Source of the DNA: SYAC01 sp046048055
Lineage (GTDB): Bacteria > Planctomycetota > Phycisphaerae > Phycisphaerales > SM1A02
NCBI GenBank assembly: GCA_046048055.1
Contig: JBJOGW010000039.1
Location: forward strand, 1-59,365
DNA length: 59,365 bases
Direction of reading: 5' to 3'
Shown here: piece by piece, positions 15,604 to 24,103 of the stretch
Layout: each line of letters begins with the position of its first letter
Position numbering within the stretch: the stretch's first letter is position 1
Position numbers and translations under genes: made by a program
The notes under the pieces: model-generated
Told to the model about the DNA's origin: nothing
Database searches by the model: none
What the model saw: the letters and a program-made list of their open reading frames with translations, nothing else

Positions 15604-16834
15604 GGATGCTCCGCCCGCCGAACCAGGTGACTCGGTTCGGCTCACGCTGGCGGGCACCGAGAGCCGGATGCCATGCCTTCCGGAACTCGGGCGTCGGCTG
15701 GCCGAGGCCTGGGGACACGGTTGTCACGTGACGTGTCTGGCCTTGCCGACGCTGGCTGCCGGGCACGCCATGCAAGCCGACGCCCTGGTGATGGTGCTGG
15801 ATCCGGCCGACGATCCGCACGGGCTCACGCGTGCGCTGGACGTGGCCCATCGGAGCGACATGCCGCACCTGATCCTGGCCGACGGCATGGGCCAACGGGC
15901 GGACTCGATGCCCCGGTCGACGGAACCGGTCCTGGTGGTGGCGGTGCTCCGCGGCATGCTGGCTCGGCAACCCGAGATCCGGCGCCTTCGAGGCCAGGCC
16001 TCCGAGGCCGACCGACGGAACGACGACCTGCGGCAAGGGCTGTCGCGCATCCAGGACGAGCTGCAACTGGCCGCCCAGGTGCAGCGGGAGTTCCTGCCCC
16101 GCACCATGCCGGACCTGCCGAGGGTGCACGGTGCGGCCATGTGGCGCCCCGCCAGCTGGGTCAGTGGCGATATCTACGACGTGCGTCGGCTCGACGAGCA
16201 CCATCTGGGGGTGTTTCTGGCCGACGCGGTGGGACACGGTGTGCCGGCCGCGCTGCTCACCATGGTGATCACGCGAAGCCTGCCGGACAAGGAGATCCGG
16301 GGAAGCGACTACCGGATCGTGCCGCCGGCCGAGGCGCTGGCTCGGGTGAACCGCGACCTGCTCCAGCGGCACGGACGCCAGACCCGCTTCGCCACGGCGG
16401 TCTACGGCGTGCTGGACCTTCGCACGCTTCGACTTCGCATGGCTTGTGCCGGTCATCCGGCGCCCTGCGTGCTGCGCCGTCACGGGGCCATCGAGCGGGT
16501 GCATGCCCGCGGCGGCGTGCTCGGCGTGTTCGAGGACGAGCGATGGAGCGAGACCGAGCTGGACCTTCAGCCGGGCGACAGGCTGCTGCTGCACTCGGAT
16601 GGTCTGGAGGCGGCGATCGAGGACGATCCGGCGGCCTCCAACGGACAGGATTGCGGCGGTGACGGATGTCGCGGCTTGTTCGAGTCCCTGCTGGGACTGG
16701 CCGATCCCGACGACATCATCCGGCATGTCGGCGAGCGGCTGGACCGCATGCTCGATCCGGCACGCCATCCCGACGACATCACGCTGGTGGCGCTGGCGAT
16801 GAGGGCTGGCCAAGCCGAAGCGACACCTGCCTAG
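15596..16834 (+). CDS. RsbU/SpoIIE-type PP2C protein phosphatase with N-terminal receiver-like domain
   Basis: 412 residues. Residues ~1-125 look like a degenerate receiver-type alpha/beta domain (ADALVMVLDPADDPHG), then a helical linker (~125-165, LQLAAQVQREFLP, typical just before such phosphatases), then a SpoIIE/PP2C phosphatase domain. Metal ligands are Asp192 (SGDIYD) and Asp210 (LADAVGHG), plus the C-terminal HPDDITLVAL. The family dephosphorylates anti-sigma-factor antagonists in partner-switching cascades. No anti-sigma or antagonist gene is nearby. The stop lies 56 bp inside the convergent riboflavin synthase gene. Confidence 0.88.
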   Translation: MLEDAPPAEPGDSVRLTLAGTESRMPCLPELGRRLAEAWGHGCHVTCLALPTLAAGHAMQADALVMVLDPADDPHGLTRALDVAHRSDMPHLILADGMGQRADSMPRSTEPVLVVAVLRGMLARQPEIRRLRGQASEADRRNDDLRQGLSRIQDELQLAAQVQREFLPRTMPDLPRVHGAAMWRPASWVSGDIYDVRRLDEHHLGVFLADAVGHGVPAALLTMVITRSLPDKEIRGSDYRIVPPAEALARVNRDLLQRHGRQTRFATAVYGVLDLRTLRLRMACAGHPAPCVLRRHGAIERVHARGGVLGVFEDERWSETELDLQPGDRLLLHSDGLEAAIEDDPAASNGQDCGGDGCRGLFESLLGLADPDDIIRHVGERLDRMLDPARHPDDITLVALAMRAGQAEATPA

Positions 16835-17399
16835 CCACCATCTTGGCCAGCACGTCCGCCTCCACGTTCACGCGGTCGCCTGGCTGCAGCCCTCGCAGTG
16901 TGGTGCGCTGCAAGGTCTCGGGAATCAGGGCCACCTCGAACCAGTCCGGCCCCACCGCGGCCACCGTCAGGCTCACGCCATCCACCGTCACGCTGCCGCG
17001 ATCCACCATCAGCGGCTGCACCGGCACGGGCGGACGCACGCGCACGCGCCAGCCACGATCGCGGTCGACGGCCAGCACCGTCCCCACGCCATCGACATGA
17101 CCCTGCACCAGGTGCCCGCCGAGGAGGCCATGGGCCCGGACGCTTCGCTCCAGATTCACCGGGTCTCCCGCCGCATGGTCACCCAGCGTGGTGCAGGACA
17201 GGGTCTGGGGGATCACGTCAAAGAGCAGGCTGCCGGCCGCGTGGGCCACGAGCGTGAGACAGCAGCCCGACACGCTGATGCTCTCGCCCGTCACCGGATC
17301 CGCCGGCCATCCCTCGGCATGCACCTCCAGGCGTCGACCCGAGGGCGTGACGTGACTGGCCCGCACCGTACCCACATGTTCCACGAGGCCCGTGAACAT
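16779..17399 (-). CDS. ribE: Riboflavin synthase, alpha chain
   Basis: 206 residues. The enzyme dismutates two 6,7-dimethyl-8-ribityllumazines into riboflavin. It has the usual tandem lumazine-binding barrels: the N-terminal MFTGLVEHVGTV, then SVSGCCLTL, GGHLVQGHVDGVG, and in the second barrel SVTVDGVSLTV and LIPETLQRTTL. It follows the SpoIID-like gene on the same strand by 6 nt. The 3' end overlaps the convergent phosphatase gene by 56 bp, so the last ~18 codons of both share DNA. No FMN riboswitch or other rib gene is nearby. Confidence 0.93.
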   Translation of the reverse strand: MFTGLVEHVGTVRASHVTPSGRRLEVHAEGWPADPVTGESISVSGCCLTLVAHAAGSLLFDVIPQTLSCTTLGDHAAGDPVNLERSVRAHGLLGGHLVQGHVDGVGTVLAVDRDRGWRVRVRPPVPVQPLMVDRGSVTVDGVSLTVAAVGPDWFEVALIPETLQRTTLRGLQPGDRVNVEADVLAKMVARQVSLRLGQPSSPAPPA

Positions 17400-17405
17400 G
17401 GTGGT

Positions 17406-18875
17406 TCAGTCCCTGGCGTCCGAGACCAACGATTCCGCGGATGGTCCGGATGACGACTCCTTCACGGCTGCACCCGGGTAGTACCGGCGGAGGATGGCGT
17501 CATGATCCTTGCCCGCCACGGCCATGGCTTGCGCGCCGTACTGGCACATGCCCGTTCCGTGGCCGTGGCCTCGTCCCTGCAGGGTCACCATGCCGCCACC
17601 GACCCGCGGATCCAGGTAGCCGCTCTTCAGGCTGTCCCCCCTGCCGTTGCTGCCCGCGTTGACGGCGTAGCGCAGATCCTCGGATGCCCAGAGCGCCGTG
17701 CGTCCGCGGCCGTCGCGCAGGCGGAAGAGCACCGGTCGACCTGCGGGGTTGGACTCGGCCACGCTGATCGAGCGCACCGTGCCGAGCTGCGGCAGATCCT
17801 TGCGTCCGTTGTCACCGGCCCAGGCGTTCAGCCGCCGGGTGAACTCGTCGGCCTTCATGGTCACCTTCCAGGATGCGGTGGGAGCCTTCTCGCAGCAGCC
17901 GCTGCGCCTTCGACTTCGCTGATCGACCACCCGCAGCGGATCGATGTCCATCCAGCTGCCATCGCGGATGGCATCGGTGGCCGAGGCCGCGGCACCGCCG
18001 CAGCAACTGCTGTAGTAGGCCGGCACCACGCGCCCGCCGAACACCAGGTACTCGCCCCGCGTGTTCTCCACCGCCTCGCGACTGGTGGCGTCGGCCGTGG
18101 CGCCAATCCATGCCTGGCTGGCCTGTCCGGCCACCACGTCGTAATGACGACGACCCTCCCACCAGGCCTTTTCGCACATGGCGTAGCTGCGCGCGGCGAT
18201 GGCCTGGGCCCGGTAGGCCGCAGGATGCCAGCCCTTGTAGAGCTCCTTGGCCAGCACGCCGGGCAGGTAGGTCTCCATGGGCACCGCAAAGACCAGGTCC
18301 ACACCGCGGTCGCGACGCACCAGCGTGGCCTGCCCCGGCCAGGACCCACCACGCCACTGGATTTCGTCGTCGTCACCGTTCGGCGGATGCACCTCGAGCG
18401 CCGCGCCACCGCTCAGGTCGATGCGGCGCGACGAGGACGCGCCCTCCGCCACGCGCCAACCCGACGGAGTCGCCTCGATGCGCACCGGCGATCGGACGGT
18501 GCGGCCCTGGGCCTGATCGGTGGGCTTGAGCCACAACCATCCCGAAGGGTGGCTCAGGACGAACGGCTCGGTGGCGTCCGCCGCCACCCTGACCCGGATC
18601 ACCGGCTCGGTCGAGGGAATCATGGGCCGCTCCAGCGGTGGCATGGGTCGCGCCGGAGGCGTGCGCTCCGCCATCGACGGCGGCTCGACCACTCCGGCGG
18701 CACGCGCACGCTCGAGCGGGCTCTGCGGAAGGCCCGGCGTCCGCGAGGCTGAAGGCCCGGACTGGCAGCCACCGGGAAGCAGCGCCATGGTCCAGGCCAC
18801 CACCGCGAGCGTGGCCGCCATCGCCAGCCATCGATGGGCCGAGGGTGGAGGTTGCCAGCCGCCGGATCCTTCCAT
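17406..18875 (-). CDS. SpoIID/LytB-domain lipoprotein (peptidoglycan-remodelling)
   Basis: 489 residues. The N-terminus has a membrane segment ending in LLPGGC, a lipobox-like site (about residue 37), then a Pro-rich linker and a SpoIID domain with VPMETYLPGVLAKEL and AQAIAARSYAMC. SpoIID is a lytic transglycosylase acting on denuded glycan; LytB relatives enhance amidases. The segment YYSSCCGGAAASATDA and the C-terminal GRGHGHGTGMCQYGAQAMA, with its conserved His and Tyr, fit the family. The ATG at 18875 has an AAGGAG site and is preferred to a GTG at 18890. A non-sporulating planctomycete would use it in wall turnover or division. Confidence 0.87.
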   Translation of the reverse strand: MEGSGGWQPPPSAHRWLAMAATLAVVAWTMALLPGGCQSGPSASRTPGLPQSPLERARAAGVVEPPSMAERTPPARPMPPLERPMIPSTEPVIRVRVAADATEPFVLSHPSGWLWLKPTDQAQGRTVRSPVRIEATPSGWRVAEGASSSRRIDLSGGAALEVHPPNGDDDEIQWRGGSWPGQATLVRRDRGVDLVFAVPMETYLPGVLAKELYKGWHPAAYRAQAIAARSYAMCEKAWWEGRRHYDVVAGQASQAWIGATADATSREAVENTRGEYLVFGGRVVPAYYSSCCGGAAASATDAIRDGSWMDIDPLRVVDQRSRRRSGCCEKAPTASWKVTMKADEFTRRLNAWAGDNGRKDLPQLGTVRSISVAESNPAGRPVLFRLRDGRGRTALWASEDLRYAVNAGSNGRGDSLKSGYLDPRVGGGMVTLQGRGHGHGTGMCQYGAQAMAVAGKDHDAILRRYYPGAAVKESSSGPSAESLVSDARD

Positions 18876-18910
18876 GCGGTCTCCTTGCACCCCGACGGGG
18901 CGACGAGGGT

Positions 18911-19837
18911 TCAGTCGAGGTTGCGCAGCGTGAGCCCGTGCTGCACCAGCAGGGCCTTGAGCTCGTCCAGGCTGGTCTGCCCGAAGTTCTTCACGCCCAT
19001 CAACTCCGCCTCCGTGCGGGCCGCCAGGTCACCGATGGTGTGGATGCCCAGCAGCTGCAGCGCCTTGCGGGACCGCACGGAAAGCTCCACCTGGGCAAGG
19101 GACTTGTTGAGCACCTCCTCGCCAACGGAGTCCTTCAGCTTGTCCATCATCTCCTTGCGGATACGGTCGTAGTGGCCGCGATCCAGGTGCTGACCCAGCC
19201 GGAGCCCCTTGGCGGTCAGCATGTTCTTGATCTCGACCAGGCTGGTCTCGCCGAAGTTCTTGTAGCTGAGCAGCTCCGCCTCGCTGATGCGAAGCAGGTC
19301 TCCGAGCGTGCGGATCTGCATCTTCTTGAGGCAGTTGCGTGCACGCACCGACAGCTCGAAGTCGGTCACCGGCGTGTCCATGAGCGCATCGCGACGAGCA
19401 CCCTCGCGGGCGATCTCCTCGTCGTAGAGCATGTCCTTGCTGGCCTTCACGTCCTTCAGGAAGAGCGTGGCTCGATCATGCGTGGGATTGGCCGAGAGCA
19501 CCTTCTTGAGCAGCTTCTCCGCGCGGGTGAACTGGCCGGCGTCCTCGAGTAGCACCGCCATGTTCAGGAAGGCTCTCGCTGGCGGGCTGGGCAGCCGAAC
19601 ACACTCCTCATAGGTGCGCAGCGCGTCGTCATCCATGCCAAGGCGGTCCATGAGCAGCGCGGCGCGGAAGAGGTTGCGGGCGGTTCGATCCTTGCCGGCC
19701 GCTTCGCGCCAGCACTCCATGGCCTGCATCCACTCACCCGCGGCCTCGTGGGCCTCGGCCCTCTTCACCAGCGGCGCGGCGGCGGCGGGATCGTTGCGGA
19801 CGGCTCCAATGACGGTGTCGAGACCTGCGTTGGCCAT
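18911..19837 (-). CDS. TPR protein with two RNA polymerase alpha-CTD-like domains
   Basis: 308 residues. Residues ~15-135 form TPR-like helical pairs. Two copies of the RNA polymerase alpha-subunit C-terminal domain follow (about 156-216 and 246-306). Copy 1 (LSVRARNCL...KNFGETSL) keeps the residues equivalent to E. coli alpha Arg265, Asn268, Cys269, Gly296 and Ser299 but has Glu-Thr instead of Lys297-Lys298. Copy 2 keeps the Arg and Gly, with Lys in place of Asn268. It lacks the alpha N-terminal domain, so it is not a polymerase assembly subunit. A DNA-binding or transcription-coupling role is likely but unproven. A TAGACT element lies 57 nt upstream and GGGAGA just before the ATG. Confidence 0.85.
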   Translation of the reverse strand: MANAGLDTVIGAVRNDPAAAAPLVKRAEAHEAAGEWMQAMECWREAAGKDRTARNLFRAALLMDRLGMDDDALRTYEECVRLPSPPARAFLNMAVLLEDAGQFTRAEKLLKKVLSANPTHDRATLFLKDVKASKDMLYDEEIAREGARRDALMDTPVTDFELSVRARNCLKKMQIRTLGDLLRISEAELLSYKNFGETSLVEIKNMLTAKGLRLGQHLDRGHYDRIRKEMMDKLKDSVGEEVLNKSLAQVELSVRSRKALQLLGIHTIGDLAARTEAELMGVKNFGQTSLDELKALLVQHGLTLRNLD

Positions 19838-19894
19838 GGTTCTCCCTGATCTGGAAACGAGTTCGGATCGCGAACGGTGGATGGACGAAAGGCC

Positions 19895-19900
19895 AGTCTA
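19895..19900 (-). promoter_or_regulatory. -10 element of the alpha-CTD gene
   Basis: TAGACT on the minus strand, 57 nt before the ATG at 19837. A GGGAGA ribosome site lies directly before that ATG. The same hexamer precedes the NuoG gene. Confidence 0.45.
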
Positions 19901-21340
19901 CCCCGGCCGGGGCACCGGCTCCAGCAGGCGGATCCGCCGCCAGCCACCCCGCTCGAACCGCCAGGCCACGAAGACCCCAAAGACGATGATGTAGACGCTG
20001 GCCGCCACCCAGGGGCCCACGCTGGCCCACTCCGGCCTCCAGGCGACCAGGGCCAGGCCCAGGCCCACGATCAGCCCCCAACTGAGCGCGATGGTGGCCA
20101 CGCCCGGCACCAGCGTGTCTCCGGCCCCGCGCAGTGCCCCCGTGTAGGCGATCCCCACCGCATCGAAGGTCTGGAAGACCGCAGCGCAGATCATCAGCCT
20201 CGACCCGATGTCCAGGATCTCGCGAGCCTCGGCCGCGTCCGTGGCGGTCACGAAGATGGCCAGCAGCGGCTCGCGGAAGATCGCCATGCCCAGCCCGCAG
20301 ATGGTCATGTACGCCGTGGCCATGCCCACCGCCCAGTGCGCCCGGTGCGCCGCACGCTCGGGCATGCCCGCACCGATGTACCTGCCCACCAGCGCCGTGG
20401 TGGCCACGCTGAAACCCACCGCAGGCATGAAACTCAGGTGCATGTAGCGCAGCGTGGCCCACCCGGCGGTCAGGTGCGCCTCGCCGAAGCGTCCCACCAG
20501 CACGGTCATGAACAGCGCCCAGCACACGATCTCGTTCCCGAACTGGATGCTCACCGGCCAGCCCAGGCGCACCAGCCTTCCCAACTCGCCCCGGCCCGAT
20601 GCCGTGGCTCTCCACACGTGCAGTTCCCGGGCCACGCGGCCGGTCAGGAACAGCCCCAGCGGCAGGCACGCCTCGACCAGCGTGCCGCACACGGTGCCGA
20701 TGGCCGCACCCAGCACGCCCAGCGCGGGCACGCCGGGCACGCCGGACCAGCCCCACTCGGGCATGCCGGCCTCGCCGAAGATCAGCACGTAGTTCAGCAC
20801 CACGTTGGTCACGTTGCCGGCGATGGCGGCGATGGTGATCACGCGCGGCCGCTGCAGGCCGAAGAAGAAGTTGCTCATGGCCTTGGCCACCAGCCCCGCC
20901 ACCGAGCCCCATGCCAGCACCAGCGCGTACTGCAGCTCCAGCCGCTGCAGCTCGGGCGAGTGACCCATCTGGGCGAAGAACCAAGGCAAGGCCAGCGCCC
21001 ACGGCACCATGACCACCGCCCACGACACCAGCGCCAGGCGGATGCCCGCCCAGCCATAGCGCGCCACCGCGTCGCGGCGTCCCGCGCCGACGTTCTGGGC
21101 CACGAAGGTGTTCACCACGGTCAGGAACCCGAACAGGAAGGACTGCGGCACGAAGGCCCAGATGCCGCCGTTGCCCTGGGCTGCCACCTCCAGGGCGCCA
21201 ACCCGTGACACCATGAGCGCATCCACGAACTGCATCACCGTGAAACTGAGCATGGTGAGGACCGTGGGCCACGCCTGGGCCCACACCTCGCGTGCCGGGT
21301 GCGGCTCGCCCGCACGATCCGCGACCGGATCCGGCGTCAC
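19898..21340 (-). CDS. MATE family efflux transporter
   Basis: 480 residues with about twelve transmembrane segments in two related halves, the MATE architecture of cation-coupled drug and metabolite exporters. Family-like segments are TVLTMLSFTVMQFVDALMVSRVG at the N-terminus, VAQNVGAGRRDAVAR after helix 2, and in the second half TTALVGRYIGAGMPERA and GALRGAGDTLVPG. The GTG at 21340 overlaps the stop of the NuoG-like gene (GTGA), so the two are translated together; a link between the exporter and the redox protein is not obvious. Its last codons lie within the promoter area of the alpha-CTD gene. Confidence 0.9.
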   Translation of the reverse strand: MTPDPVADRAGEPHPAREVWAQAWPTVLTMLSFTVMQFVDALMVSRVGALEVAAQGNGGIWAFVPQSFLFGFLTVVNTFVAQNVGAGRRDAVARYGWAGIRLALVSWAVVMVPWALALPWFFAQMGHSPELQRLELQYALVLAWGSVAGLVAKAMSNFFFGLQRPRVITIAAIAGNVTNVVLNYVLIFGEAGMPEWGWSGVPGVPALGVLGAAIGTVCGTLVEACLPLGLFLTGRVARELHVWRATASGRGELGRLVRLGWPVSIQFGNEIVCWALFMTVLVGRFGEAHLTAGWATLRYMHLSFMPAVGFSVATTALVGRYIGAGMPERAAHRAHWAVGMATAYMTICGLGMAIFREPLLAIFVTATDAAEAREILDIGSRLMICAAVFQTFDAVGIAYTGALRGAGDTLVPGVATIALSWGLIVGLGLALVAWRPEWASVGPWVAASVYIIVFGVFVAWRFERGGWRRIRLLEPVPRPG

Positions 21341-22986
21341 AGTTCCACCAGCACCATGTCACTCTCCACGGTGCTCCGTGGAGGCGTGGCGTGATGCTCG
21401 GTGGCGAACCGCTCCAGACCCGGAACTCGGGCCATCTGGGCACGCACGCTGGCGGCATCGAAGGCCGCGGCACGGATGCCCTCGCGGTCGGCCGCCAGGT
21501 CCAGCGCGATCTGCGCCTCGCTCTTGGCGAAGTCCACCGGCGCGATCGCCCGGTCGAAGCCCTGCAGCCGACCGCGCGCGCTCTCGAAACTTCCACTCTT
21601 CTCGACCCACGCGGCGCCCGGCAGCGTCACCGCGGCCATGCTCGTCAGGACCGTGGGCAGCGTGTCGAGCAGCACCGTCGGCACGCTCCGGAGCGCGTCG
21701 GCCAGCGTGACCGACACCCAGTCGCTGGGATAGTTGCCCGTGACCACCGCGGCACCAAGGCTGGAGGCCACACGCTCGAATCCCGCGGCATCGTGCACGG
21801 TGCGGCCCGCGGCCAGCGACTCGAGCACGCGACGGACGCCGCGGGCATTGGGGGCCTTTTCCGCGAACATGGTGAAGCCGCCGGGGAAGGTCTTGTCCTG
21901 GCCCTGGACCGGCACGGGACCCACGGCCAGTTCGGCCTGCGGATCGTGGGAGAGCACCCACCGGGCCAGCAGGTACGCGTCCTCGCAGCTGAGCATGGGG
22001 CTCACCAGCAGGCCCGCGCGCCGGCCCGCGCGAGCGGACGCGACCACCACGTCGTTGGCCTTGGCCAGCGCGGCATCCCACGCTTCAGCCGCCTGCTCGC
22101 TCTCGAACGCGGCCCGCCCTTGGATGGCGGGCATGCGAAGGCGATCCTCGCGGTGCACGAACTTCCACCCGTAGCGCACCTCGTCGGTGATCCACCACTT
22201 GTTCACGTCCGGGTTCTCGCGGGGCTTCACGCGATAGACCCGGCCATCGTTGTGCTCCACGCTGATGTTGTCGCCGCTGGCGGTCAGGCCGTCGACACTC
22301 GCCGTGCGGCTGAGGAACCACACGCGCTGCTGGAACAGGAAGTCCTTGTCCAGCAAGGCACCCACCGGGCAGATGTCCACCACGTTGCCGCTGAGCTCGT
22401 TGTCCAGCGCCAGACCCGGGAACACGTCGATCTCCTCGACGCTGCCACGACCCTGCACCATCAGTTCGCCGGTGCCGGTCACCTCACGCGTGAAACGCAC
22501 GCATCGCGTGCACATGATGCACCGGTCGCTGTAGAGCAGCACGTTGGGCCCCACATCCTTCTTGGGACGCTTGTTCTTGGATTCCTTGAAGCGGCTCTCG
22601 CCTCGACCGTACTGGTAGCTGTAGTCCTGCAGGTGACACTCGCCGGCCTGGTCGCAGACCGCGCAATCCACGGGGTGATTGATCAGCAGGAACTCCATCA
22701 CCGCCTTCTGGTTGGCCACGCTGCGGGGGCTGTCCGTCCAGACCACCTGGCCATCGACCGCGGGCGTCTGGCAGGTGGGGCTGAGGCGGGTGGCCGGCAC
22801 GGGCTGGCCGCTCTTGGGGTCGGGGTTCCACACCTCGGCCAGGCAGATGCGGCAGCTGGCCACCACGCTCAGGCCCGGATGCCAGCAGTAGTGCGGAATC
22901 TCCTGCTCAGCCCTCAGGGCCACCTGCAGGATGGTCTCACCCTTCTGGAACTCGTGCTTGACGCCGTTGATGGTGATGTGGGGCAT
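21337..22986 (-). CDS. nuoG: NuoG-like NADH-quinone oxidoreductase subunit (iron-sulfur protein)
   Basis: 549 residues, shorter than the 680-900 of typical NuoG. The N-terminal electron-transfer module is intact: [2Fe-2S] ligands Cys34, Cys45, Cys48 and Cys72; the His104-Cys108-Cys111-Cys117 set (HPVDCAVCDQAGEC); and [4Fe-4S] ligands Cys156, Cys159, Cys162 and Cys206. The C-terminal molybdopterin-type domain is present but abbreviated. In complex I this subunit passes electrons from NADH toward quinone. No other nuo gene is next to it; the downstream partner is a MATE exporter. The ATG at 22986 is chosen because the ferredoxin fold starts directly (PHITING). It could alternatively serve a hydrogenase or formate dehydrogenase. 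Confidence 0.85.
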   Translation of the reverse strand: MPHITINGVKHEFQKGETILQVALRAEQEIPHYCWHPGLSVVASCRICLAEVWNPDPKSGQPVPATRLSPTCQTPAVDGQVVWTDSPRSVANQKAVMEFLLINHPVDCAVCDQAGECHLQDYSYQYGRGESRFKESKNKRPKKDVGPNVLLYSDRCIMCTRCVRFTREVTGTGELMVQGRGSVEEIDVFPGLALDNELSGNVVDICPVGALLDKDFLFQQRVWFLSRTASVDGLTASGDNISVEHNDGRVYRVKPRENPDVNKWWITDEVRYGWKFVHREDRLRMPAIQGRAAFESEQAAEAWDAALAKANDVVVASARAGRRAGLLVSPMLSCEDAYLLARWVLSHDPQAELAVGPVPVQGQDKTFPGGFTMFAEKAPNARGVRRVLESLAAGRTVHDAAGFERVASSLGAAVVTGNYPSDWVSVTLADALRSVPTVLLDTLPTVLTSMAAVTLPGAAWVEKSGSFESARGRLQGFDRAIAPVDFAKSEAQIALDLAADREGIRAAAFDAASVRAQMARVPGLERFATEHHATPPRSTVESDMVLVEL

Positions 22987-23020
22987 GGATCGTGGCCGGA
23001 GATCAGTCCGGGAGAGGCGG

Positions 23021-23026
23021 AGTCTA
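23021..23026 (-). promoter_or_regulatory. -10 element of the NuoG-like gene
   Basis: TAGACT on the minus strand, 34 nt before the ATG. The leader between them has no clear ribosome site. It sits between the terminator of the PEP-CTERM gene and this gene. Confidence 0.4.
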
Positions 23027-23060
23027 GCGGCCACGCCGAGGCCGTTCCGGCATCAAACAA

Positions 23061-23091
23061 ACGCCCCCGCCAGCTTTCGCGGCGGGGGCGT
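23061..23091 (-). terminator. Intrinsic terminator of the second PEP-CTERM gene
   Basis: A perfect 11-bp GC stem (ACGCCCCCGCC/GGCGGGGGCGT) with a 9-nt loop, followed on the minus strand by TTGTTTG. It lies 69 nt after the stop codon. Confidence 0.85.
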
Positions 23092-23160
23092 CAACGGGGA
23101 GTGGTTCGTTGGCGACGGGCCGGGAACGGATCGACCGGCCCGTCGCGCTTCAGGCTCGTG

Positions 23161-23841
23161 TCAGGAGCGTCGGCCTCGGGCGAGCAACCCCGCGGTCGCC
23201 AGGAGCGTCAGGGCTCCGGGTGCTGGCACCGGGATGAAGCCAACGCCGAGGCTGTAGATCGTGTCACCGTTCTCGCCGGACGTGCGCAGGCTGCTCGAGG
23301 CAACGATCTCGAGCCGGTAGTCACCCACAGCCAACTCGCGGACCGCATGGGCGTTGTCGTCGTCGGTTCCGCTCCAGACCACGTCGCCCGTGCCGGTGTT
23401 GACCAGCGAGGCGGTGACCGAGCCGTTGCCGTGCGTGATCGAGGTGAACACGATGTCGATGAACTGGGCTTCGTCCGCGCGGAAGACGGACCGGAACGTG
23501 GTGGAGGCCGACCAGTCGGTGGCGGGCGCGAAACCGCCGAAGCCTTCCGATCGCGTCTGGCCCTCGACCAGCATGGACTCTCCGGGGCCCGAGGTTCCAT
23601 CCGGCATGAACGTGGAGTACTGGCTGGCACCGTTCCAGAAACCGTTGGTGCCGGCCTTGTAGAAGAGTCGGTTGCCCGACCAGTCGTCCGCCGAGACATC
23701 ACTGTCCGAGCGGGTGCTGGTGGCCACGGCCTCGACGGACCGGAACTGGCTCAGCAGGGTGACGCCGGCATCAGCCGCGGAGGCCAGGCCGAGACCCGCT
23801 CCGAGCAATCCTCCCACACGCATCCAGTTGGCTGCCGTCAT
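23161..23841 (-). CDS. PEP-CTERM sorting-domain secreted protein
   Basis: 226 residues: signal peptide (hydrophobic core GGLLGAGLGLASAADA), a beta-rich acidic body of about 170 residues, and the exosortase-type tail VPAPG, hydrophobic helix and RGRRS. The body has no known enzymatic motif; strands such as RELAVGDYRLEIVASSS resemble carbohydrate-binding or adhesin-like beta-sandwich proteins, only loosely. It is not close in sequence to the PEP-CTERM protein at 3518-4144, apart from the tail and a shared GVT(W/L)LS(E/Q)F segment just after the signal peptide. The ATG at 23841 begins the signal peptide. It has its own structured leader and terminator, so it is an isolated unit. Confidence 0.85.
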   Translation of the reverse strand: MTAANWMRVGGLLGAGLGLASAADAGVTLLSQFRSVEAVATSTRSDSDVSADDWSGNRLFYKAGTNGFWNGASQYSTFMPDGTSGPGESMLVEGQTRSEGFGGFAPATDWSASTTFRSVFRADEAQFIDIVFTSITHGNGSVTASLVNTGTGDVVWSGTDDDNAHAVRELAVGDYRLEIVASSSLRTSGENGDTIYSLGVGFIPVPAPGALTLLATAGLLARGRRS

Positions 23842-24103
23842 CTCGTCCCTTCCCTCTCTTCCAGCGATGGCTGGAGCGACATCTCCCAGCCTCAGCCGGC
23901 CACGTGGTCAGACCACAAGCCGGGCCGCAGGCCCTTCTTTCCCTCTCCTCTGTCGAAACCTGTTGGAGGCTTCAGCAGGGAGTCCGAAGGCTCTTGCCCA
24001 TCGGTTCCGGACACTTGTGGATTTCACGAGGACCGGGACAAGTGCAATCGGTGAAAATGGGTCTTCAGGGTGCGTCTGGTCGGTCCGAGAGCCGTCCAGG
24101 ACC
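23842..24103 (-). promoter_or_regulatory. TA-free, hairpin-rich leader/promoter region of the PEP-CTERM gene
   Basis: 262 bp without a gene. The dinucleotide TA does not occur in it, so no TANNNT -10 element is possible. Inverted repeats lie at 23861-23874 (CCAGC/GCTGG), 23904-23916 (GTGGTC/GACCAC), 23922-23934 (GGGCC/GGCCC) and 24012-24044 (CACTTG/CAAGTG). No good sigma-54 GG-N10-GC pair was recognised. Confidence 0.35.

Noticed and set aside
21364..21383. 8-bp hairpin CTCCACGG/CCGTGGAG resembling a terminator
   Set aside because: It lies inside the coding end of the NuoG-like gene and lacks a U-run.
21292..24054. Long plus-strand open frame across the NuoG and PEP-CTERM genes
   Set aside because: It covers two minus-strand genes with clear motifs and has low-complexity composition; considered an antisense shadow.
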